DNA from: Mauremys mutica
Lineage: Eukaryota > Chordata > Testudines > Geoemydidae
NCBI RefSeq assembly: GCF_020497125.1
Contig: NC_059072.1
Span: 53,044,697-53,108,696, forward strand
Reading direction: 5' to 3'
DNA length: 64,000 nucleotides
This document shows, one piece after another, positions 51,841-63,129 of this stretch. Below the pieces are notes generated by a model, which saw nothing but the letters and a program-made list of their open reading frames with translations, ran no database searches and was not told the DNA's origin. The translations under genes and the position numbers were made by a program. Position 1 is the stretch's first letter. Each line of letters opens with the position of its first letter.

Positions 51841-54800
51841 TAGGACCAGATCTTGCATATCTTGCATCTTCCATAATGGCTGCTGTTTTCTTCTCAGATA
51901 ACTGTTTCCTGAGGAGGATGCAGCAGAGCAGCAGGGCCTCCTGGAAGGGGCCATGAAGGCCTGGTATATCTCATCCCACAGATGTAGAGTTAATAGAACA
52001 TTATCTAATGGTTGTTTAAACAGTTTGTGGTGTCCACTATGAATAGGATGGACGATTGTTATCGGATCATACACAAAAAACATCACTCCACTTGCCTTGT
52101 TGATATTCAGTGAAACTGTTCTTGGAGACCAAATTATGATTGGCAGTGTTGAGAGTAGGCTGCCACTGCTTCTTTTGTAACTTTTCTGTAGAGACGAAAC
52201 TTGACTCTTGATACTTATAATCCACCACCTCCCTTGAGCCCTCTATTTGCCTAAAACAACCCTAAAAGACAACCTTTCTATAGTTACATTGTGTTTTTCT
52301 ACATTAAAAGCAAGCTCATAATGATAAATGCACTATTAGTTTATATTTTAGAATGCATACTTTTCTAGATATGTTCAGAAATATCTAGATCTTTAGCATC
52401 ACCTGGTGGCTTTTCAATCCAAAAAGTCTTGATAAACCAGTTAGACCAACAGTTGCAGTTACTTGAAAATAAATGTTGTTCTAACGTATTGACCCTAGTT
52501 GTACAATACTGCAGAGCATTAAAAGATGCATATGCATTTTACAGGCAATAACACTTAGTGTTATCCAAATCTGTCTAATTAGCTTTGTGACACAAGCATT
52601 ATGGGCCTGATTCTCCTTTCGCTATATTTATCTTACACTCATGTAACTCTCCATTTAGCAGAGTTACTTTCAATTTACTCCAGTGTAAGCAAGAGAAGAC
52701 TCAAGCCTATCATCTTTAACCCAAGAAAGGAAACAGGAATTTAAGGAACTTTCTAAGGTTTGTGTACTCACTTTGTCAAATAAATACACTCATTTTGTTA
52801 GTCTTGTATACATGAGGTATAACAATGGGCCCACATTATTTATTTATATCTGTTCACAAAATATTTAAAATATTTAAACATAAAATATTCCTTTTTCCCA
52901 ATGGAAGCAGGCACATACATGCAAGCAGAACTTTTGACTCTGCCAGTGCTTTCTGAAGACTACGGAAACTAAAGTTATCTAACCATAGAAAAAGAAAAAC
53001 AGAAGCAGATGCATTGCAAGCTTCTCTGCAATGTCCTGCCAATGTGACTAAACTCTAACTGGGAGGGACTGCCTCCAAACTAATAAACATGCTGAACCCT
53101 AACATGTAGTTATGCAGATAGCACTAGGAAGAAAGTGAATGGGGAGATCCCATTTTCTAATGCTTTACGTAAGTTGCACTCCTCTGCTGTTTTCAGGGGC
53201 ATACAGATGTTGAAGCAATATGTACAGATTGAACACATTTTAAACACTCTTAAGTGGGTGCAGCCTCCTGAGAGGGCACCATGATCAAGGTTAAAGCCCT
53301 TGCACCATGTGCTCTCATTCATAAAGAAGACAAAATATGGGACTAAAAAAGTAAATAATATAAAGATGTCCAGGCAGATCTAGAGGGCTCCCTTTCTCCA
53401 CCACACAGAACAGGGCCATATTATCTCCTCAGTGAGGCAGTGTGTGGAGAGATGAAAGTAGCAGAAATTCCATTATTGCTCCTCAGACTGTGAGAAAATG
53501 GAGAGCAGAGCCAGAACAGCATAATTTAATCTAGTTCCCTGGGAGCCTAAAGGAGTCCCCCATGAAAACAGCATTTAGTTGGAGGCTCTGTAGGCTTAAA
53601 AGGCTCTGTTCTCTGGACAGATGGAGCTCTATGCACAACACTCCCTGGTGAACTGAACAAATTTCTTACTGGAGTTAATGTTCTTCTTTACCCTTATATT
53701 GAGTCAGGGCGGAAGTAATGGTAAATGTCCAGGGCCAGCTGGAATCCTGGGTGAGCCATGCTGAGAGGGAATGAGGCCCAGCAATCAGCAAAAGAGGAGC
53801 TGCTACTCTGTAAAGATGACATAAGGTCTGTGGACTAACCCCACCTCTTACCCCTACCTCTGTGGACTTACAACTCGTGCCCACCCAGAGCGATGATGTG
53901 TCCGGTACTCCATCCTTTGAACAGCATGGTGTTTTCTAAGTGTTCCCCTGCTGTGAGTTTTCTGGGGTGGGAGAGGATTTAGCTCTCACCCATTAGAGGT
54001 GACATGATAGAATCACTGATCCTTTGCAGACAGTGCATATTTGGAGGACAAGTACAGAGTGACAATACACCTCTGTGTGAAATAGTTTGGATTTGCAGGT
54101 ATGTCATTTGGGGTTCAGTTTTGACTTTCTCCATTTTAAAGCATTGTCTCCTGTGATTCTCCTCCTGATATTAGTCAATATGCATGATGCTCTCTACAGA
54201 ACAGAAGGGAATATATACTTACAAAGGAACTGACAACCTGAATGAGGTAGACAGTATAAATTTCAGAAGAAATACACCAACTAGGCTCAGTAGATTGCAA
54301 TATGTCATTCTGGGGATGGCTAGATTCTCATCCATTTAGAAATATTGGGTTAGATTCTTCTTTTTGCTTAACTATATTATTTATTCCAGTAGGATTGAGT
54401 TACACCACTATAACAGAGAACAGCATTTGGCCCACTGAATCTAATTCAATTTCTTTATACATGTAAATTAAAGTGAGGTGACCTTAATGTGTCATTGACT
54501 GCTATTATTTGAGTTTATACTTTTAAAAATACACGCAAATACTCCCTTATCCATATTCTTACACATGTGTATTGTCTGTGTGCTTCCTGTTGCTGTACAT
54601 ATTATGTGGTTTTAAACTACATCTAACTATACTCATTGCTTTTGGCTTATTTTGAAAATTCGCTTTGATATAATATGATTAGAAGGAGCATTTCATGATG
54701 CTCTGTTTGGGAGGAGGTTTAGGAGCATCCTCTTTTCATCCTACATGACTCCTTTCTCAGTATGAAAGATTCTGGTATATCTCACTGACATATGCAGGTC

Positions 54801-55460
54801 TTCCAGTGTACCAATATATAACTCCAATGCTGAAAGCCAACTGCCACTGCTGTAAACATTCATGTATTGCCCCGCAATGGCACTATAGGTTAACCTTAAT
54901 AAAATCAGTTTTAGATCTCACCCTGCCTCTGAAGGATGACACCATCACTTACTACTTGCAGCAAGTTGTTTCCACCTACTGGAGAAGGGAAGAGAGTTGT
55001 CCCATCCAATGGTAAATGGGGCAATGAGGGCAGCAGCAGATTTTATTTTACATATCTCTGAACACATTTTACATAATGCACATTTTTTTCATTGTCACTG
55101 CGGGACAACTGTTCATTTCCCAGTTTTCAGTTTGTAATGCTATACTTGATAACAGAATTAAGTCCTCCACTCTCAAATGCAGAGCTTTTTTCTATATTGA
55201 CATAATGACAGAGAACAACAGTGCAAGTTGCACACTGAGCATCTGCTCAGTGATTCTTGGTTCAACGTTTTTGTATATGAGAAATATGCAAAATGCTGAT
55301 CTGAGCTCTCAGATCACATTTTTCATTAAAATGTTCCAAAAAACAACATAGTAACTAGATGCATCCTGGGCATTCACTCGCTTTTGCATTTGTTGGATGC
55401 AATATTTCAAAAGACTAAGTGATTTGTAATAGCCTATCGCCCATGGGCAAACACTTTTTA
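51841..55460. other. Unique DNA with decayed palindromic repeats, no gene recognised
   Basis: Palindromic-class relics at about 52603-52720 (GGGCCTGATTCTCCTTTC, then TCCAGTGTAAGCAAGAGA) and 54345-54440 (GGGTTAGATTCTTC, then CATTTGGCCC). No coding frame with motifs was seen. Confidence 0.4.
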
Positions 55461-55479
55461 CAAAGTGAACGCTCCATAT

Positions 55480-55790
55480 CTGACCTCTCAGTTCTCATCC
55501 TTCAAAGGAATCCTGCACAACACCTTCAAAAGGGAACTTAAATTCAGAAGTCTGCTAGACACTGAAAACCATGGACTTAATAGAGACCAATTATGGCCCG
55601 TTACAACTTGTAACATCCTGTTGCCTACTAACCCTTCACTGTCCTACAGAGGTGTTAATTGCCCACTTTATTTTAAGTGGTCCCCTACAATATGTGTGAA
55701 CCACTTATGCTTAACAATCTGTCCCACCTTATATTTAGCATGGACAGTCCTTCTTCAGACAATAGGTACCTGGGGAAACTAATAGCAAGA
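55480..55790 (+). repeat. Second copy of the split interspersed repeat (no hammerhead end)
   Basis: GACCTCTCAGTTCTCATCCT, TTCAAAGGAATCCTGCACAA, CACCTTCAAAAGGGAACTTA, TAGACACTGAAAACCATGG and TCCCACCTTATATTTAGCAT are in the same order as 13330-13389 plus 20340-20540. It keeps a 105-codon open frame (55465-55782), TSQFSSFKGILHNTFKREL at its start, likely the C-terminal end of the element's own protein. It stops before the CTGAAGA core found at 20552. Confidence 0.65.
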
Positions 55791-56430
55791 ATGGCCAAAA
55801 TAACTCTTTGGTTCAGATTCCTGAACCTTTGATCATCACATGTTCATACCATCTTCCTCCAGAGTACATCCCCCTGTCTGCACAATCCCTCACTTTTGTT
55901 CACAAAAAACAATCTCTGTGAATCCCTTTGTGTTGCCAGTGACTGAATCACAACCTCTGTAAGGAGAGAAGGAACATTGTCCAGGACAGCTGCTACTGCT
56001 GCTGGGTTAGTGGAAGCTGAGGAGAAAACTGACCCTAGCACTGCATTATACAGAGTGTTGTATTGGTATCTCAGCAAGAGAAAGCTAAGCTATTTGGAGG
56101 TGAATGAAATAGGTACACACATTCTACCTTTAGTGGTGGTGGTTGTTTTTTTTACATAACAGAATAGCATTTTTTTTTTAATCCTGATAGCCCTCGGGGC
56201 CATAAAAGTCCACTCAGCATCCATGTACTAAGTGTTAACCAAGAGAATTCACCTTGCAGGTCAGAAAAATCTCTATATGGTAGGAACAGTGTTAAAACTC
56301 AAAATGTATTTGGTGCAACCAAATATCACAAGTCAGTTCTAGATGAATAATAGAAATGGGCAACATAAAGTTGCCTAGCAACAGCATTAATAAATATGGT
56401 CATACAGCAGGAATTTTCTCTTAATTCATG
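55791..56430. other. Spacer, no gene recognised
   Basis: Balanced composition at 55840-56100 with frames on both strands but no motif. Homopolymer T runs lie at about 56146 and 56170. Confidence 0.4.
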
Positions 56431-56439
56431 TATCATATC

Positions 56440-56700
56440 CTTTTGTGGTTTTCGTCTCTTGGCTGGCAAGGAAAAGATTATAGGTTTGCTGAAGAAATGG
56501 GTATAAACCAGGTTTTAATATGTGCTGCTTTTTCATTGATTTGAGAAAAGTTTATGAACTAGTTCCACTGGCTGAGAATCTCTTCAGGATTCAGACGCAT
56601 TTGCTGAATAGCTTGGATGTATTATGAACAGATGATGGATTGTTAAGTTTGGCTGATCACTCTAAGTGGTCTCTTAGTATTTCTGCTCCCTCATCGCATG
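56440..56700 (+). pseudogene. Possible LINE reverse transcriptase relic (motif A region)
   Basis: One plus frame reads C-C-F-F-I-D-L-R-K-V-Y-E-L-V-P (about 56522-56566), close to the F-I-D-L-R-K-A-Y-D-S-V-P motif A of several non-LTR retrotransposons, and continues open through LFRIQTHLLNSLDVL. The catalytic Asp (I-D-L) is present. Nothing else diagnostic remains, so chance cannot be excluded. Confidence 0.35.
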
Positions 56701-58413
56701 ACAAACTTATTAGCAGAAGAATAATGAATGGCAAGTAGCAAATGATACACTTCCAGAATAAAATTATTGAAATTTCAGGATACCCCAGGTATTGCTACAC
56801 AGAGCATAACTATCCATAACTATTCAGAATCATCCAGTAGTCTCAAACATATACTATAGCCCTGTGAATTGCAGTGAATTGAATTTAAATAGTTTTTTTT
56901 CCTTCTCTTGTTATGTGAAGAGATGTGGTAAACAAGCACAAGCACAGCATGGATAGGATATTCCCAAACTGAGAAAATTTAGATGCATATTGGTAAGGTG
57001 GATATGCTTAACTGTAACCAAATGTATTTCTTTATCCAGGTGCTACCACCTTGAATGTCCTGGTTCTTAACCTTTAGGAGGGATATTTCCCTCAATGACA
57101 TAATAGTATTAGACAAAACAGACAGGTGCAAACATGAACTTGATTCATTGAGATTTTTCTCAAAATTATATAAAAAGACTGAATGAAGTGAGGATCACAC
57201 AACAACACTGGAACAAGGTGTGTGTTTTAGAGCCAACAAAACTTGGCATGGAAACATGTCATCAGTGGCTGAAAATAAAGGCAAACATAGTCACTGAACC
57301 TTTACAAGAACCTCAAAAGCTGGTAGTGGAGCAAGTAAATTAGAAATTCTCTCAAAAGAAAGACTTTAAAGTTGTCACAGAGTTAAGAGATACATGAAAA
57401 GTGCAAAATATCAGTGCTTCTGCATAAGGGAGTGATTTAGTCAACATCAGTCTTACGGTGCATCTACTGTGCCAACTGGCATAAACACAAGGAAGCATTG
57501 TCAATGTGGCAATTTTGTTTTCTTTGTTACTCCCTTCTTAGAAAACACCCATTGAGCTGTTTGCATTTTATGTATTTGAATGACAAGTTAGAAGTAGGAG
57601 TAGATGCCTTGGACTTTATCCTTAAAGCTCCGTGTAATGAAGTCTAGGTTAAGTATATGAAAGCCTGTGCTGATTTTTTAAATTGGCAAACCTGCTCCTG
57701 AAGGTCAATTTGCCTGAGAAGACGGAGAACGGAATTGCTATCCATGTAGAATTCATTTGGTGATATAGATCAAGTCAGCTCCTTATGGGAAATTATAGCA
57801 CTCTGAATGCGACTGCATGTGGCTGCAAGGGCACAGCCAGGGTGAAGGCCCTAGTCACTTCCTCAATATATTTAATCTCTTCCTTTCAGTAAGTAAATTT
57901 TTATTAGAATAATTTCTTAATTACTTGCCCTGGCCAAGATGCTGAAGAAGAGAGGCATTTTTGTATTCGCCTCGTCTTCCTACCCCCCAACACACATGCC
58001 CAGATACACATTAGCAGGTTAAATGGTGACTAGGGCTTCTTGAGCACCCTTTGTGCTGGCATAAATAGTATCTTATCTGTCAATCTGTGCTAAGTCTTCA
58101 GCAGTTGTTTCCAAATTTTCTGATCTCCTTCATTTCTCCTCTGCTCGGGCTGAAGAAAGCTGCAAGTTTTGTTATATTGTTAGACTAGATAGGAAATTTT
58201 CAAGACTGTTTTGAATGCCATTCAATGTTATTGGTTAGTTGTGCAATGAGATCGATGAAGCCCATACATACACTTTAGAGTATGAATGTATCACTTTGCT
58301 AGCATATCTAAGCTTCTGTGTCCTGGCATTTTCCAGCAGTCCCTGCCCTGAGGAACACACTGTGAAACGATGGACAGACAAAGGGGAACAAAGGGGGATT
58401 TTCTTTGCAGATC
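56701..58413. other. Unique AT-rich DNA, no gene recognised
   Basis: No motif-bearing frames or terminal repeats. The interval 57530-57900 is repeat-free and of mixed composition. Confidence 0.4.
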
Positions 58414-58421
58414 AACAAGAT

Positions 58422-58924
58422 TAGGTTTACCATATTTTAGGTTCCCCAAAAGAGGATACTGCCAGAGGGAGGGGATCTGGATGGGGGGGAAGAAGTTGGG
58501 GGGAAGCTGGAGGGGGCTTACAGTTTGCGGTGCTGGAGGGGGTACCTGTGGCAGGAGTAGTCATTGGGGGGGGGGCAGTGTCACTCACTGTCACAGTGGT
58601 AGGGCAGCTGACGCAAGCCCAGGATGCAGCGAGAGGTGTCAGTCAGTACCTCCCTACAAGAGTTCCTCCCCAAGGCTGGGAGCTGGGGCCTGGGTGGGGG
58701 GCATCTGGCAGCTGTGGCTTGCAGGGGAATGGACCAATCAGCCACAGATGCAGAGGAGGGACCAATCAGGAAGCAGACCAATCAGAGCTCTTTCTGAGTT
58801 GCATTTTGTCTGCTCTGCAAACCCCCAGACATTTCCTGTGATTTTAAAATCCCACCAGGATAGAGGATGGAGGCGCAGAAAAAAGAGGCTATGTCCAGGA
58901 CAACCCCGATGTATGGTAACCCTG
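58422..58924. mobile_element. Nonautonomous hAT transposon, 503 bp
   Basis: The left end TAGGTTTACCATATTTTAGG and complement of the right end CAGGGTTACCATACATCGGG are terminal inverted repeats (first base C mutated to T at the left). AACAAGAT (58414-58421) and AACAATAT (58925-58932) form an 8-bp duplication with one mismatch. The interior is G-rich on the plus strand and holds three GACCAATCAG boxes. The 191-codon plus frame across it (58370-58945) starts outside the element and has no motif, so it is a composition artefact. Confidence 0.82.
58732..58785 (+). promoter_or_regulatory. Three CCAAT boxes in the hAT element
   Basis: GACCAATCAG occurs three times (58732-58741, 58760-58769, 58776-58785) on the same strand. 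This is the sequence bound by NF-Y. Spacings are 28 and 16 bp. It could drive transcription from the element, but no downstream gene is visible. Confidence 0.5.
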
Positions 58925-59157
58925 AACAATATTCACTATAGATAACATGGCAGAAGTGGGGTTTGACGAGGGACTCAAGAGTGGACATGGTAGGGAGCTC
59001 CAGGAGGTCAAACCATACATACAGGACCACATGGATGGAGTTACGAAGGCAATTGTCAGAGAAACCAATTGATGGATGGACCCCATAGGAATCAGGAAAC
59101 CCAAGTCTTCAACAAATCTCAGACTGAATCAGACCTTTACAGAGACTCAGTAACATT
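58925..59157. other. Spacer
   Basis: Nothing recognised between the hAT and the LTR. Confidence 0.4.
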
Positions 59158-59832
59158 TGTGATAGACCCAGGCCAGTTGGGAACAGCAGAGTAGTAGAAG
59201 GGAGATATACTGGCCACTGGAGAAGCAGTTTTCTGTTCCCTGAGTGACCAGAGCTGCGGCTGCTCCAGACTAATGAGAACACCTGACTCCAATTGACCTG
59301 CTAAGAGTCAGGTGAGGCTGTTAAGCACCTGACTCTAATTAAGGCCCCTCTGATGCTATAAAAGGGCTCACTCCAGTCAGGCTAGAGGAGAGGACGTGTG
59401 CGTGCGAGGAACTGGGAGCAAGAGGCATGCAAGAAGCTGAGAGTGAGTAGGCATACTGCTGGAGGACTGAGAAATACAAGTGTTATCAGACATCAGGAGA
59501 TGGTCCGGTGGTGAGGACAAAGAAGGTGTTGGGAGGAGGCCATGGGGAAGTAGCCCAGAGAGTTGTAGCTGTTGCGCAACTGTACCAGGAGGCACTCCAG
59601 ACAGCTGCAGTCCACAGGGCCCTGGGCTGGAATCCGGAGTAGAGGGTGGGCCTGGGTTCCCCCCCAACCTCCCAACTCCTGATCAAACACAGGAGGAATT
59701 GACCTGGACTGTGGCTTCTACCAGAGGGGAAGGTCTCTGGGCTGTTTCCTGACCCACAGGGTGAATCTGTGAGGCAAGCAAATCCACCAATAAGCACAGA
59801 ACCCATATAGGTAGAGGAGGAACTTTGTCACA
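59158..59832 (+). mobile_element. Solo LTR, Ty3/gypsy-like, 675 bp
   Basis: The element begins TGTGATAGACCC and ends CTTTGTCACA. The TGTGA/TCACA termini are themselves inverted. CATT flanks both sides (59154-59157 and 59833-59836), a 4-bp duplication. A TATA box (TATAAAA, 59357-59363) fixes plus orientation. Similarities to the LTR at 1014-1733 include the position of the TATA box and the downstream G-rich body with CTGGGAGCAAGAGGC-type words. No internal gag/pol is present. Frames of 65-106 codons on both strands are artefacts of GC content. Confidence 0.85.
59357..59363 (+). promoter_or_regulatory. TATA box of the solo LTR promoter
   Basis: GCTATAAAAGGGCTC about 200 bp into the LTR. Position and context match the TATA box of the LTR at 1014. 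Confidence 0.6.
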
Positions 59833-59836
59833 CATT

Positions 59837-60052
59837 ATACAAATTAATACAAAAATAATGTTTGCTGCTTCTTCACTTAGTTGTATCTGGCAGCAAAAGA
59901 GTGCTGGTAATAATACAAATGACCCACTTGTAGAGGATGGATATAGGAAAACCTCAGCTATTGTGAAGAACAGTGAAAAGTCCCAAAAACTGTTTCAAGG
60001 AACCTCCATTCGGGTTGGAGTGACGTTTCAGTCTGTTTACAATGAAGTTTAA
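59837..60052. other. Spacer, no gene recognised
   Basis: A 75-codon frame (59825-60052) overlaps the LTR end and has no motif. Confidence 0.4.
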
Positions 60053-60295
60053 CACCATTCTAAACAGGCTCTGTTGTGCTAAATCCCATTGGAATGCAGC
60101 ACTTCACTCCTGCAAGGTAGGTAATAGATGCTCCATTTAAAGAGGATTAGCTCCTTCCTCTCCTCTTCTGCTCTGATTGAACAAAGGAGGAGGGGGAGGA
60201 GATAATCCCTTTAGAATGCAGCACTTCACACCTGCCAGGTAGGTAATAAATGCTGCATTCCAAAGGGATTAGCACAGTGGATTGTGTTTAGAGTG
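60053..60295. repeat. Inverted-repeat element, about 243 bp, with internal direct repeats
   Basis: Left arm TTCTAAACAGGCTCTGTTGT, GCTAAATCCCATTGGAATGC; right arm TGCATTCCAAAGGGATTAGC followed by ACAGTGGATTGTGTTTAGAG. The arms are complementary over about 45 bp. Inside, a 60-bp unit occurs twice in direct orientation (60091-60150 and 60213-60272), sharing GAATGCAGCACTTCAC and CAGGTAGGTAATA-type words. Between them lie a pyrimidine tract and a complementary purine tract. Termini resemble a MITE, but no target duplication was found. Confidence 0.65.
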
Positions 60296-60669
60296 GAATG
60301 AAATATTTTAACATGATGGACTGACAGCCCTGGAGACTGGAGATCTCTTTTTTTATCCAGGGACTGGGTACAGCTTTGTTAGTATAAAATTTATTACTAT
60401 ATACCAGCTGCATTTGTATATTTACTGCATGAGAGTAAATACAACATTAAAATTAAATGGACACAAATGTTGGTGTGTTGTATCAGATAAGTGTGTTAGC
60501 TCATGAGCAGTACCTAACCTGGGTAGGAATCAGTAATAACAACATGCCACTTCACATTTAAAGATACACCTGAGCTGTTATATGCCACTTTGTTCCCTAA
60601 TGCATAATTCACAAAAGGGAATGAAAGGCCCAGAACACTCTGTGAGGGTCACCTCACAGATATTCCTAA
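60296..60669. other. Spacer, no gene recognised
   Basis: AT-rich, no motif. Confidence 0.4.
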
Positions 60670-63035
60670 TTTTTTTTTAATAGATGCTCTCCTGCCTTAT
60701 GACACGAGGCAACCCAGACTTTCCACCTCTGTCTGTCGAATACCATGTTTCTTGCTTCATTATAGTCTGCTTTCATGACAGCAACATCTTTCTCTGTGGT
60801 TTTCCTATGTCACCTGTTGATCTCCTCTTTTCTGTCTTCCATTAGATGGTATCCAGTGAAGAGATTGTCTAGGAATAAATTTTTTTGACATCTGCACAAC
60901 ATGTCCAAACCACTTCAGCCTTCTTTCTCAAATCTTTGTCTCTACAGTCTGCTGGGGCAGTCCTTTTTAACACATCAGCACTGGTTACTTTATCCTACCA
61001 GTGGACACCAAATGTTCGTCCCAAGCATCTTAGCTGAAATGCGTTAAGTTTCCCAATGTGGGTTTCTAGCAATAGCATTTGCCAAATTTCAGAAGCACAT
61101 TGCAATGTGGGTATTAGAATAGCATTGTATAACTTTGTCCTAAGTCTTGTGTGAATCTCCACTTTTTTCAGATATTTGCCAGTCTGGAAAAGACTCCTCG
61201 TTCCTTCCCAGTTCTTGATTCCACCTCCTCATAGAATTGGCGATCTCCACTAATTGTGCACTAAGACATATAAATTCATTAATCATGCCATATTATTAAC
61301 TATCAATCATATGTGCATCATCATTACTGACTCCTCTCTCAACTATCTTGACTTTCATTTTCTTTTGGCTTATTCTTAATCTTACTTTGTTAGCCTCATA
61401 TTTGACATTGGTAGTGATATCACCATCTGTGTCTAACAGAACAATGTTTTCTCCAATGTTGGGATCTTGTTTTCCTCTTCTCCATAAAATTCTTATATTT
61501 TTATTTGATGTTGCTTTTTGATCATGTGATCTACCACAGTTTAAAAGAGGTGAAGTGATAAGATGCACATGTTGCATGTTCAGATTTAATGTCACAATGT
61601 CAAATAACTAACTCAGTTGAAGTTGTAAAAAAATTAAGCAATACTTAATACAGCACTATACAGGATACAGAAAAGGAAACGTATATCGCAAATCTGAGAC
61701 TGGAGAAGTAAAGCAGCCTGCTTCAGCTCACCTCTATGTTCCCAAAACTTACCTTTTATATATTAGTTTACAGTATTGCCAACCCCATATACTCAAAAAT
61801 CATGGGTCAGGCTCACTAGAAATCATGAGATTGGCTTTAAAATCAGGAGACTATGTAAAAAGAATAGATTTGGTGTTCATATTTGCCTTATGCTTTTTGA
61901 GCCTTTAGGGTGCACTGGGGTCACATTTTAAAGCTTTCTCCATAGCCACAAAGGCTAGAAACTTACTTTTTCTTTAAGAATGAAGGCTGAAATCACCACA
62001 TATCCACATAATGCCAGGAGCTGGGCCTTTAAGGAAAACAATAATGACCATCATGAAACGCATGACAAAATCATGAGCATTGGCAACAAGAAAATCATTT
62101 CTCATGCTTTTTTCCCCCGGCATTGGTTTTGCTGACATTTTGCTTAGTTTGAATATTCTCAGTGTAACCTAATCAATAAACTAATGACATCTGTATCATA
62201 TTTAGCTCTTAATGACTTTAACGATAATCAACACCTCACTTAATGGTTTGCTGTTACATTGATTACAGAACACATCTGCTATACCAAATGATCCCTGTCC
62301 ATTTTGTCAATTACTAATTTTATCAATTACAGTGCATTTATGTGTATCCCTTATAAATTACATCATTTTGTCAGTTACAATACACATATATAATAATAGG
62401 AAGCCCTTTAAATATTATGGGTGTTTACAGAAAAGAGACCAAGAAAAAATGACCTGTTGACCGGGCAGCTCTTTTCATGGTATCTGATTTCCATAATTGG
62501 TAAGTTAAAAGTGTCTTTCAATAGATTATTTTATTAACAATAGAAAACACCTTCCCTGTATCAGTTACAAGTAGTCCCTTTTTGGGCGAGGTCAGCTAAA
62601 TCAGAGTAAAAGTAAAGTGGGTTATTAAGTGCAGTCCTGCTGATTGATTAGACATTTTCCTGATCATTAGTTTAACACAAAGCACTAGGGTCATCTAAAG
62701 TTCATCTTAAATTCCACTTAAATACAAAGAATTATAAACGCATGGCTTATTGAGACTGTGGCTCACCTACAGAGAATGAAATGGTAATGGTAGTTTGGTT
62801 CATTTACTAACACCTCCCTGTCACACCCCAGGGACAATATCAAACCAATCAATCTCACCACTTTGTCCTTAGACAGTATTTTGAACCTTTATGCAACATC
62901 TTAGATAGTGACACTATCTTTCTAGGAAGCCCATATTTTCACAAGATCTTCCATATCGACTCTCTCAGTCGAAAGCTTTGGTGAAATCTATAAAATTAAA
63001 GACTAATTTTCTCTAGTAAGCTCTTTCTCAATCAA
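60670..63035 (-). pseudogene. Decayed RTE-like LINE, minus strand
   Basis: Read on the minus strand from right to left: IFTLR.LIEKE-like segment (about 63055-63020), FIDFTKAFD (motif A, about 62995-62970), a G-V-.-Q-G word near 62825 (motif B), then AT-rich decayed sequence. At 61595-61296 is an open 99-codon piece (QDPNIGENIVLLDTDGDITT, then ANKVRLRISQKKMKVKIVE). At about 61120-60870 is IGKLNAFQLRCLGRTFGVHW (C-terminal R-C-L-R-R-I-L motif). Finally about 60780-60680 gives RQRWKVWVASCHKAGEHLL, the usual end of such proteins. Many stops and frameshifts. The clade is the same general group as the element at 15462 but a clearly different, older lineage. Confidence 0.7.
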
Positions 63036-63115
63036 TCATCTCAGGGTAAAAGTGAGAGGAAAAACTACAGACTAAGCAAGCAGGCTTTAGACCAAAAAGA
63101 TTATGTATAGATCAA
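63036..63115 (+). pseudogene. RTE-like RT fragment in the opposite orientation
   Basis: On the plus strand TKQAGFRPKRLCIDQ is encoded at about 63071-63115. In RTE-like reverse transcriptases Q-A-G-F-R-x-x-R-x-C-x-D-Q comes directly before I-F-T-L-R, which here lies on the minus strand at 63055-63040. The two adjacent pieces are therefore inverted relative to each other. Confidence 0.65.
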
Positions 63116-63129
63116 TGACCAGTTTGATT

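Noticed and set aside
58370..58945. 191-codon plus-strand frame, the second longest in the window
   Set aside because: It begins outside the hAT element and runs through its G-rich interior and both terminal repeats, ending just after the element. Low-complexity Gly/Arg/Ser composition and no motif.
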